Source: CAYMZZ01 sp046297935 (GTDB lineage Bacteria; Bacteroidota; Bacteroidia; Chitinophagales; Chitinophagaceae). Taken from it: DNA of 64,000 nt. Below the pieces are notes generated by a model. The model searched no databases. It saw nothing but the letters and a program-made list of their open reading frames with translations, and was not told the DNA's origin. A program made the position numbers and the translations under genes. The DNA lies in contig JBKBHA010000018.1 of assembly GCA_046297935.1 (NCBI GenBank), positions 11,608-75,607 of the forward strand, written 5' to 3'. This document shows, piece by piece, positions 1 through 6,926 of this stretch (positions are counted from its first letter, which is position 1; each line of letters begins with the position of its first letter).

Positions 1-540
1 GAATTGCGTGTCCTTTCCTCTGGCGGCGCTGAGTCTACCAACGGAGGAGATATTGTGACCAGAGAGCAATTCAGCTCGTTTGATTTGTCGTTTGAATTCA
101 AATTAGCCAAGGGCGCGAATAGCGGGGTGAAATACTTCGTAACGCTTACCGAAAACAATCCCGGCTCTGCCATCGGCCTCGAATATCAGCTTCTCGACGA
201 TAGTCTGCACCCGGATGCAAAAATGGGTCGCGATGGTAACCGCACCCTTGCCTCGCTCTACGACCTGATCAAAGCACAAAAGCAAACCCGTTTCATCCGT
301 CCACCCGGCGAGTGGAACCGCGGAAGAATAGTTGTTTATCCCGACAACAGGGTGGAACATTATCTGAATGGCATCAAAGTCCTCGAATATTCTCGTGGAT
401 CAGAACAGTATCGCGAATTAGTAGCTGTCAGCAAATACAAGGTCTGGAATAATTTTGGCGAAGCACCCCGCGGCCATATCCTTTTACAGGATCATGGCGA
501 TGCAGTGAGCTTCAGAAGTATCAGAATCAGAAAACTTTGA
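1..540 (+). CDS. DUF1080 / 3-keto-disaccharide hydrolase domain protein, 5' end missing
   Basis: The reading frame is open from the first base, so the N-terminus lies outside the window. The visible 179 codons look like the second half of a DUF1080 (concanavalin-like jelly roll) domain: an early segment with FDLSFEFKLAKGANSGVKY, then GLEYQLLDD, then RPPGEWNRGRIVVYPDNRVEHYLNG, and a final HILLQDHGDAVSFRSIRIR. Such proteins are typically exported and cleave 3-keto-glycosides or bind sugars. The convergent neighbour is a Gfo/Idh/MocA oxidoreductase, a common partner in sugar-oxidation clusters. Family call is firm; substrate unknown. Confidence 0.85.
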   Translation, partial: ELRVLSSGGAESTNGGDIVTREQFSSFDLSFEFKLAKGANSGVKYFVTLTENNPGSAIGLEYQLLDDSLHPDAKMGRDGNRTLASLYDLIKAQKQTRFIRPPGEWNRGRIVVYPDNRVEHYLNGIKVLEYSRGSEQYRELVAVSKYKVWNNFGEAPRGHILLQDHGDAVSFRSIRIRKL

Positions 541-585
541 GGCCTTCGGCGCATCGCGCCTTCGGCAAAATTGCAAGTGCGCAAG

Positions 586-669
586 TGTGGAAGTGTGCAA
601 GTTATCAATTTGGCAATTTGCACACTTCCACATTTGCACACCTGCCTGCCGGCAGGCAGGTGTGCAAAT
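586..669. repeat. Nested inverted repeats ending in a 38-bp perfect palindrome
   Basis: Two dyads lie back to back between convergent stop codons. Arms at 586-600 and 618-632 (15 bp, 17-nt loop) are perfect complements, and 632-669 is a perfect 38-bp palindrome centred on CCTGCCTGCC/GGCAGGCAGG. Its last base is the first base of the stop codon of the minus-strand gene. Related copies occur at 11079-11100, 27846-27865 and 52789-52864. It probably works as a two-way terminator or mRNA 3'-end stem; it may be a dispersed intergenic repeat. Confidence 0.9.
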
Positions 670-1985
670 TAATAAACGGGTTCCCAACCCTTCTCATAGC
701 CTCTGCCCCACAACTTCATGGCAAGTGGATCGTTGGCAATATGTCCGTTGGCTGTATTGCAGTCAAGCGTGCGGCCGGTACGTTGTGCGATATTGGCGAG
801 ATGGCAAAGCAGCACGCTTTTATGACCTTCGTCTACGGGTGAATTGAGTCGGGCTTTTTCTCTGACAGCTTCCACAAAGTTCTGAAGGTGGTAGAAATCA
901 AGATTCCCGCTTGCTGCCACCGGGTTCGTTGGATCGTTTTTAGCATCGGATTTTACTTCTTTCACCAACTTATTGTTGTAATCATAGATGGCGTAATCGT
1001 CATTTCCCCGGTTAACCAATGTGCCCTGATCGCCATAAATGGTGAATCCACGCCCGGCCCCTTCTACCGGAAAAATATTGCAGCTTCTGCCTTCCCAGGT
1101 AATTTGTTTGCGCTTACTGAATTCAAAGCTGGCAACCTGTGTGTCTGGTGTTTCCCAGTCGTCATCAAATGCGAACCGGCCACCAGAACTTGTTACTTTA
1201 CTCGGATAGTCAACACCCAGAAACCAACGACAGCAGTCTATTTCATGCGTGCCGTTGTTGCAGGTTTCCGCTGTGCCCCAATGCCAGAACCAATGCCAGT
1301 TATAATGCACATAGTTGTCGTGATAATCGACCCGGGGCGCCGGTCCCTGCCATAAATCCCAATTAAGGTTGGATGGAACGGCTACTTTTTTTCCTCGCCC
1401 AATGGATTTGCGGTTATTGGCATACCAGGCTTTTGCAAAATAAGCCTGTCCAATGAGTTTCTCTTCACGTACCAGTCGCACTGCTTCAATGAGGTTGGGC
1501 ATCGACCGCCGCTGGTTGCCCATCTGTATCAGTTTGCCGTATTTCTTCTGCGCGGCAATCAGCATTTCTCCTTCCGCTGCATTGTGGCCACAGGGTTTTT
1601 CTACATACACGTGCTTGCCATGAGCCGCGGCCAAAATGGCTGCCGGCGCATGCCAGTGGTCGGGAGCTGCTATTACGAGCGCGTCGAAGTCTTTTTTCTT
1701 CACGAGCTCCCTAATGTCTTTTACAACAATTGGCTTTCTTTCTGCTGTTGCAAATGGTTTCAATCCGTTGGCAATGGCCTGATCTTCCACATCACAGATA
1801 TATCCTATTTCCACTCCGGGAAGTTTGGCAAACGATTCTGCCAGGTATGCACCGCGGCTGTTGGTGCCCATCACGGCCAGCACCACTTTATTAGATGGAG
1901 CTTTTTGTCCAAAAATCGGAAAGTTGAGCAGGGTAACACCGGCTGCAGCCAGCGAACCATTTTGAATAAATTGACGCCTGTTCAT
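669..1985 (-). CDS. Gfo/Idh/MocA family oxidoreductase, Tat-exported
   Basis: 438 residues. The N-terminus MNRRQFIQNGSLAAAGVTLL is a twin-arginine signal (RRQF followed by a hydrophobic stretch), so the enzyme should act in the periplasm. A Rossmann segment follows (VVLAVMGTNSRGAYLAESF), then DALVIAAPDHWHAPAAILAAAHGKHVYVEKPCGHN, containing the EKP lysine typical of the family, and a C-terminal half with the conserved GTHEIDCCRWFLG. The NAD(P)-dependent substrate is probably a sugar or glycoside but cannot be read. It faces a DUF1080 gene tail to tail across a strong palindrome. Confidence 0.9.
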   Translation of the reverse strand: MNRRQFIQNGSLAAAGVTLLNFPIFGQKAPSNKVVLAVMGTNSRGAYLAESFAKLPGVEIGYICDVEDQAIANGLKPFATAERKPIVVKDIRELVKKKDFDALVIAAPDHWHAPAAILAAAHGKHVYVEKPCGHNAAEGEMLIAAQKKYGKLIQMGNQRRSMPNLIEAVRLVREEKLIGQAYFAKAWYANNRKSIGRGKKVAVPSNLNWDLWQGPAPRVDYHDNYVHYNWHWFWHWGTAETCNNGTHEIDCCRWFLGVDYPSKVTSSGGRFAFDDDWETPDTQVASFEFSKRKQITWEGRSCNIFPVEGAGRGFTIYGDQGTLVNRGNDDYAIYDYNNKLVKEVKSDAKNDPTNPVAASGNLDFYHLQNFVEAVREKARLNSPVDEGHKSVLLCHLANIAQRTGRTLDCNTANGHIANDPLAMKLWGRGYEKGWEPVY

Positions 1986-2111
1986 GTTGGTTGGTGTTGT
2001 CGGGTAAGAATGAGACTATAACAGTTTAAAGATAGGGATATATCAGCTTGAAACAGGCTCTCGGAGAGGGTTTTGAATTGGATAAATAATTGCCGATCTT
2101 CGCGCCACTGC

Positions 2112-3368
2112 ATGAACAAACGCGAACGTATCATACTGGCCATCCTCGCGGGGTTGAACTTTACACATATCCTCGACTTTATGATCATGATGCCACTCGG
2201 TAATTATCTGATGCCGGCATTTGGTATTTCGACGGAGATGTTTTCGTTCCTGGTAAGTGCGTATAGTCTGACCGCCTTTGTATCGGGAATTGGGGCCGCG
2301 ATGGTGATTGACCGGTTTGACCGGAAAAAGGTGCTGGTAATTTCTTATATCGGCTTCTTACTGGGTACAGCAGCTTGCGGGTTTGCAAACGGTTACTGGT
2401 TGTTGTTTGCTTCGCGTGTAATGGCCGGTCTGTTTGGAGGTATCATCGGCGCACAGGTGCTGGCAATTGTTTCAGATCTGTTCAGCTACGAGCGCCGTGG
2501 TCGTGCCATGGGAGCTGTTATGAGCGCCTTTGCGGTTGCCTCTATCGCCGGTGTACCAATCTCACTTTCGCTTACCAATAGCTTTGACGACAACTGGCAT
2601 ATGCCATTCCTGCTGATTGCTGGAGTGGGTCTGTTGCTTACACCACTCCTTATTCGCTGGTTGCCATCGATGAAAGGACATGTACGACCGGCAGGGCAGA
2701 GAAGGCAACTTCTGCTTGCGCCATTTTCCATGCTGGGAACCGCCGCAGCTCGCAACGCACTCATTTTTTCCTGCGTACTAATGATGGGGCATTTTCTGAT
2801 CATTCCGTTTATAAATCCGTTTCTCGAGTTTAATCTGGGGTTTTCGCGAGATCTCACGCCGCTTATCTATGCTGTTGGTGGCATCGCATCTCTGGTTGCT
2901 GCCCTTTACCTTGGTTATATCTCCGACAAGAAGGGCAAGTTGCCCGTGTTTTCTTTTTCGGTTTTCTTTTCTCTATTCATGGTGTTACTTATTACTAAAA
3001 TGCCGGTGCTCCCTTTCTATATCGTTCTCATCTTTTTCGCATTTTGGTTTGTGTTCGCCACCGGTCGGGCTGTAACAGCACAGGCGCTCATTAGTGAAGT
3101 AGTGCCTTCCGAACAGCGGGGAAGCTTCATGAGCTTCAACGGCAGCGTTCAGCAATTAGGTAGCGGCATCGCATCTGTGGCTGCCGGATTGATTGTTTAT
3201 AAAGACAAAACAGGACGTATTCAACATTTCGACTGGCTCGGATATGCGAGTATCGTAGTGCTGGTAATCAGCCTTTTAATGGGCAGATACCTGTTCCGTG
3301 GATTTGACCAGTCTACAATGGCCATGGACACCGCCTCTGTGGGTTCCGAAGAAAACGGTAATTATTGA
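2112..3368 (+). CDS. MFS transporter, drug/sugar efflux (DHA1-like)
   Basis: About 418 residues with twelve predicted hydrophobic segments. The motif-A-like loop DRFDRKKVL follows TM2, and a Gly-rich TM4-TM5 region (RVMAGLFGGIIGAQVLAIVSD, then RRGRAMGAVMSAFAVASIAGVP) resembles the proton antiporter signature of DHA1 exporters. The frame is open further up to a TTG at 2073, but ATG 2112 (MNKRERIILA) gives a normal MFS N-terminus and is preferred. Substrate unknown. The 53-bp gap to the next gene holds a perfect 12-bp palindrome TTTGTATACAAA at 3383-3394. Confidence 0.85.
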   Translation: MNKRERIILAILAGLNFTHILDFMIMMPLGNYLMPAFGISTEMFSFLVSAYSLTAFVSGIGAAMVIDRFDRKKVLVISYIGFLLGTAACGFANGYWLLFASRVMAGLFGGIIGAQVLAIVSDLFSYERRGRAMGAVMSAFAVASIAGVPISLSLTNSFDDNWHMPFLLIAGVGLLLTPLLIRWLPSMKGHVRPAGQRRQLLLAPFSMLGTAAARNALIFSCVLMMGHFLIIPFINPFLEFNLGFSRDLTPLIYAVGGIASLVAALYLGYISDKKGKLPVFSFSVFFSLFMVLLITKMPVLPFYIVLIFFAFWFVFATGRAVTAQALISEVVPSEQRGSFMSFNGSVQQLGSGIASVAAGLIVYKDKTGRIQHFDWLGYASIVVLVISLLMGRYLFRGFDQSTMAMDTASVGSEENGNY

Positions 3369-3421
3369 GCACCGTTTTGTATTTTGTATACAAACTATTT
3401 ATCCCAAACTAAATTTTGTTT

Positions 3422-3901
3422 ATGAAAAAGTCCTGGATTTGGCTATTGGCCCTCGTTCTTGTTGCCAGCAGCTGCAAAAGAAAAGATGCCTTCAATTTCA
3501 GTGAATCAATTGTAGCGATCGACACTAAGCTCGGCACCGAAATTGAAAAAGTGCAGCCCGAAGTGGAGCGACTCATCAAGGCCGACGAACGTGATAGCCT
3601 AATCCGACTAAGCACCAGAATGGAAACAATGGTAGACGAAAGTCTGGTGAAACTCAATGCTCTCAAAATACCATCTGTTCCGGAAGCCGATCAATTCCAT
3701 AAAGAGTCGGTGCGTTATTTCGGTCATATTAAGGGTCTGTACACTTCTTATCGCAATTTCGCTGAGGAAACAACCGACTCAACCCGTATGGCCGCGGCTG
3801 TGAGAATTCAGGAGGTAGAACAAAATCTGACCGATGTGATCAATTCTATGCAGCAGGCCCAGCAAAAATTTGCGAAAGCAAATGGATTCAAGATCGAATA
3901 G
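3422..3901 (+). CDS. Small lipoprotein, probable coiled coil, unknown function
   Basis: 159 residues. MKKSWIWLLALVLVASSC is a lipoprotein signal peptide with lipobox VASSC; the mature part starts CKRKDAF. The rest is rich in Glu, Lys, Leu and Gln with no Gly/Pro-rich stretch, consistent with a helical bundle anchored to a membrane. The ATG at 3422 is chosen because it begins the signal peptide; an upstream TTG is in frame. It lies between an MFS gene and a small membrane protein on the same strand and may be cotranscribed with the latter (55-bp gap). I do not recognise a function. Confidence 0.75.
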   Translation: MKKSWIWLLALVLVASSCKRKDAFNFSESIVAIDTKLGTEIEKVQPEVERLIKADERDSLIRLSTRMETMVDESLVKLNALKIPSVPEADQFHKESVRYFGHIKGLYTSYRNFAEETTDSTRMAAAVRIQEVEQNLTDVINSMQQAQQKFAKANGFKIE

Positions 3902-3956
3902 GGCAGTTCTCGGTATTGGTGTTTACATCGCGAGATATAAAAAATAAGTTGAGAGA

Positions 3957-4430
3957 ATGTCTGACGATCTATTTCAGCTCCCCACTATCAGGTTACGCCC
4001 ATATCGATCTTTGTACTTCGCTGTATTGATTGTAAAGATTGTACTGGCAGCAGCGTGTTACTATTTGATCGCTGAACGGGCTTGGCTATTGCCAGGTCTT
4101 GCGGGTAGCAGGATCAATACAAATCCGGCACTGATTGCCATGTTATTGCTTTCGGTGGCAGTTACAGCATATACCCAAAAATTGCTAATCGAGTTAAGGG
4201 CGATAGAAGATTTTGATCAACAGGCTAAGCGTCACGAACGAGTTTTCAGAATTCGGGTGATCTGGTATTTGGTGTCGGCAATTGTCAGCCTGTTTTTGGG
4301 AGCCTTCACCGGTCGTCTGTTTTTTTTCTATTTCGCAGCCATTGAAGTGCTAACCTTTATTCCCTATTTTCCTTCACCCAGGATTTTTAAGCGGGAATTC
4401 AATAGAGATGATATTGTGTTTCTAAATTGA
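3957..4430 (+). CDS. Unknown small membrane protein
   Basis: 157 residues with about four hydrophobic segments: near residues 19-39 (YFAVLIVKIVLAAACYYLIA), 56-74 (PALIAMLLLSVAVTAY), 100-118 (VIWYLVSAIVSLFLGAF) and 120-137 (RLFFFYFAAIEVLTFIPYF). The ATG follows a GAGAG purine stretch at 3951-3955. No domain recognised. It ends at a strong bidirectional terminator shared with the convergent peptidase gene. Confidence 0.65.
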   Translation: MSDDLFQLPTIRLRPYRSLYFAVLIVKIVLAAACYYLIAERAWLLPGLAGSRINTNPALIAMLLLSVAVTAYTQKLLIELRAIEDFDQQAKRHERVFRIRVIWYLVSAIVSLFLGAFTGRLFFFYFAAIEVLTFIPYFPSPRIFKREFNRDDIVFLN

Positions 4431-4475
4431 AAGCGCGCAGCGATCTGTTCTATTATACAAGATCGCTGCGCGCTT
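4431..4475. terminator. Bidirectional hairpin between convergent genes
   Basis: A 15-bp perfect stem (4431-4445 with 4461-4475, starting AAGCGCGCAGCGATC) encloses a 15-nt A/T-rich loop. It begins directly after the TGA at 4428-4430 and lies 11 bp before the minus-strand stop at 4487. The T-run is short, so it may rather be a 3'-end protecting stem. Confidence 0.8.
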
Positions 4476-4486
4476 ATTTAGTACAA

Positions 4487-6217
4487 CTATCTCACAACCC
4501 GGTATACAGGATATCGAAGATAGTCGGGCTCAAACCAGGGTGAATTCTGGTAAATAAAATTCAATTGATCTCGTGCACTGGCGGCGAAACTACTGTCAGT
4601 CTTTCGCTTCTCTTCCAGTTTCGCTTGCAACTCCCCGTTGCTTTTTAAGTATTCGGCAGCAATGTCTTCGAAAGCATAGGCCGAGTAGCCTTCTTTTTGC
4701 CCCAGAATAGGGTCAAAGAAATTCCAGGTAAAATAGGAGTCTTCAGCCTCTGGCTCCAGAGTTTCTATAAGAAACCGATTGCCAGCCTGGTTCATTGGTA
4801 TATACCAATCACCTTTTCTGAACTTAAATGTTTGCTTTTGTTTGCTTAGCTTAACTCCGGTGTTGGTATGATGTCCTTCGTAAGGCCGTGCGCCAGATTT
4901 ATATTCCTCTATTCGGTATACTTCAACAGTAACGGTAGTGTCAGATTCAAATTCGCGCATGATTATCTTGTTTCGCTGCAGGCGCTCAATGACAGGCCAC
5001 CAGCCTTGCGGGATAATATAAGCCTCGGGAGCCTCCACCATTCTGACAGGTTCATAAAAGTTAAATAGCGGGATCTTCTTATCGTACGGTTTCTTGCGGT
5101 CGTAGTATAAGCGTGGCAGCCCCGAAACTTCGCTTGGCTTTCGACCCGCTTCAAATCCCCGGTACAAAAACTCCTGCGACCGGCTACGATCGTTTTTCCA
5201 GGTTAATGGAAACGATTTTTGTTGGGCAGTTGCTATCATGGCCTGCTGCCTTGTTTGCTCTATCTGTGCGCTGTTCTTGCCCGTAAATTCGATAAAAGTC
5301 TGCATCAATGCATAAGTGGCTTTTACCCGTTGGTCGTAAGGCTTCAACATATGAGCCTCTGGTACAAAACTGAAACAGTTCCACAGGGCGCCATATCCAC
5401 TGCCGTAGCGAGGGCTATCCCAGAACTCTGGCCATCCATTATCAGGGGAGTCGCCAAACGAATTGACATAAGGAATCAAATCAAATCCTTTCTTCTTCAT
5501 ACCGGCATACAATGCCGGCTCAAACACCTTGTTCAGGTATTCGCCCATCACTCCACCCAGTTTGCTGTGCTGGGTGGTCAGCAAGGTCATCACATGCTGG
5601 TAGTCTGCTCCATTGCTCACGTGATTATCAACAAAAACATCGGGTTGAAGGGCATGGAAAATTTCGGTGAATGACTGAGCATTCCGGGAATCATTCTTGA
5701 TGAAGTCGCGATTCAAATCAAAATTCCGGGCATTTCCCCTGAATCCGAATTCTTCCGGGCCATTTTGATCCACCCGATAATTCGCGCTGCGATTCAGGCA
5801 GCCGCCAATATTATACACCGGGATAAAAGCAAGTTGGACATGGTCAGGAATCTTGTAATCGCCGGTAACGATATCCCTCACCAGCAACATGCTTGCATCG
5901 ATACCATCCGGTTCCCCGGGGTGTATACCATTATTGACCAGAATAGTGGTTTTCTTGCCTGTCCGGATGGCTTCCAAATTCGTTTCACCATCGTTAGACA
6001 CCAGGATCAAATGGAGCGGATAGCCCGAATCGGTAGGTCCCATCGGGATCATTCGCACTTTTTCACTTGCCGCATCCAGCTTCTGCCACCACGCTACAAT
6101 TTCATCGTAAGTGGGTGTTTCGGTGCCCTTCGAAGTTTCGAATCGAGTCACAAACGACTGTGCATCAGTCGCCAAAGTAAAAAAGGTCAGTAATAAAAGG
6201 GTTGAGATTTTTTTCAT
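4487..6217 (-). CDS. M14 family zinc carboxypeptidase-like metallopeptidase, secreted
   Basis: 576 residues. The start at 6217 opens the Sec signal peptide MKKISTLLLLTFFTLATDAQ; the frame runs further upstream but without signal character. M14 signatures: zinc ligands in GIHPGEPDG (HxxE), the third ligand His in DNHVSNGADYQH, and a candidate catalytic Glu in PEAHMLKPYDQRV. Members cleave C-terminal residues or amide bonds of peptides, here presumably in the periplasm. Length exceeds a bare M14 domain (about 300), so the last 200 residues form an extra domain I do not recognise. Monocistronic, ending at the shared terminator at 4431-4475. Confidence 0.85.
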   Translation of the reverse strand: MKKISTLLLLTFFTLATDAQSFVTRFETSKGTETPTYDEIVAWWQKLDAASEKVRMIPMGPTDSGYPLHLILVSNDGETNLEAIRTGKKTTILVNNGIHPGEPDGIDASMLLVRDIVTGDYKIPDHVQLAFIPVYNIGGCLNRSANYRVDQNGPEEFGFRGNARNFDLNRDFIKNDSRNAQSFTEIFHALQPDVFVDNHVSNGADYQHVMTLLTTQHSKLGGVMGEYLNKVFEPALYAGMKKKGFDLIPYVNSFGDSPDNGWPEFWDSPRYGSGYGALWNCFSFVPEAHMLKPYDQRVKATYALMQTFIEFTGKNSAQIEQTRQQAMIATAQQKSFPLTWKNDRSRSQEFLYRGFEAGRKPSEVSGLPRLYYDRKKPYDKKIPLFNFYEPVRMVEAPEAYIIPQGWWPVIERLQRNKIIMREFESDTTVTVEVYRIEEYKSGARPYEGHHTNTGVKLSKQKQTFKFRKGDWYIPMNQAGNRFLIETLEPEAEDSYFTWNFFDPILGQKEGYSAYAFEDIAAEYLKSNGELQAKLEEKRKTDSSFAASARDQLNFIYQNSPWFEPDYLRYPVYRVVR

Positions 6218-6313
6218 GTGCGGACGTTTAGAGGGGTAGAACAACCTATTGCGAGCATGAAAATTAACGATTCTCTGAACGAAATGCGTCCGGCGGCGAA
6301 AAATGGGCACAAA

Positions 6314-6339
6314 AAAAGCAACCGCGAGCGGTTGCTTTT
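6314..6339 (-). terminator. Intrinsic terminator of rpsT
   Basis: Arms 6314-6325 and 6328-6339 (AAAAGCAACCGC and its complement) form a 12-bp dyad; read on the minus strand it is followed by a U-run (A-run at 6310-6317 on plus). It lies about 20 bp after the rpsT stop. Confidence 0.85.
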
Positions 6340-6360
6340 AATAAGTTGGTCAACAGGCTT

Positions 6361-6612
6361 TTACTTAGCTGTGTTTACACCACGAGTCAGCTTGCTTTTC
6401 AGGTTCGCTGCTTTATTCTTATGGATAACACCACGCTTGGCCAGCTTGTCTATCATTGATGCGACATTTGGAAGGCTTTCCAGGGCTTCTTTCCCGCTGG
6501 CAGCTTTCAGGTCGCGAATGGCATTACGGGTAGTTTTGCCATAATAACGGTTGCGATCCCGGCGCTTCGCAGCCTGACGCACATCTTTTTTGGTAGCCTT
6601 ATGATTCGCCAT
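6361..6612 (-). CDS. rpsT: 30S ribosomal protein S20
   Basis: 83 residues, normal for S20. MANHKATKKDVRQAAKRRDRN at the start and a second basic helix with KLAKRGVIHKNKAANLKSKL at the end are the standard S20 features; it binds 16S rRNA and acts in assembly of the small subunit. Own promoter (6636-6667) and own terminator (6314-6339), so a single-gene unit with a leader of about 20 nt. Confidence 0.97.
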   Translation of the reverse strand: MANHKATKKDVRQAAKRRDRNRYYGKTTRNAIRDLKAASGKEALESLPNVASMIDKLAKRGVIHKNKAANLKSKLTRGVNTAK

Positions 6613-6926
6613 TTCGTATCAAATTTAAAGGACGGCAAAGGTAAGGCTCAGTAGCTAAACAACCAAATTTTCACCAATTTTCGTGGCAAAGTTCCCGCTT
6701 ACCTGGTAATTGGTGAACAGCAGCGGGCTGAGTTCGTAGGCGCAGAGCCTTCCTGGTCTACGGTGGCCGGTACAGTTGATTTTCCGGAACAAAATTGGGT
6801 AAATACGCCCTGATTTTCAGACTTTTTAAGCGATATTTGTGCTCCCTTTGCGCGAAGCAGCCAACGAAGAGGCCGTTTACTCAAAACGCCTTCGTGTCAG
6901 GGCAAACCGCATTCGGAATTTCTATT
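6613..6926. other. Intergenic region between rpsT and sucA
   Basis: 314 bp between divergent genes. It holds the rpsT promoter at 6636-6667. For sucA only a near-consensus box is seen, GATATTTG at 6832-6839 (first base off). The sucA frame stays open back to 6795 but without family sequence. No RNA gene or repeat recognised. Confidence 0.6.
6636..6667 (-). promoter_or_regulatory. rpsT promoter, Bacteroidota type
   Basis: On the minus strand: TTTG (6667-6664), 20-bp spacer, TACCTTTG (6643-6636), a full match to the Bacteroidota -33/-7 consensus. The start codon lies 24 bp downstream of the -7 box. Confidence 0.85.

Noticed and set aside
537..847. Plus-strand reading frames across the palindromic repeat, giving peptides with PACRQAG or LPAGRQ
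   Set aside because: They are translations of the CCTGCCTGCC repeat and of the antisense strand of the oxidoreductase gene; no start signal or family sequence.
3383..3394. 12-bp palindrome TTTGTATACAAA as an operator
   Set aside because: Too short and A/T-rich to support alone; mentioned only with the neighbouring gene.
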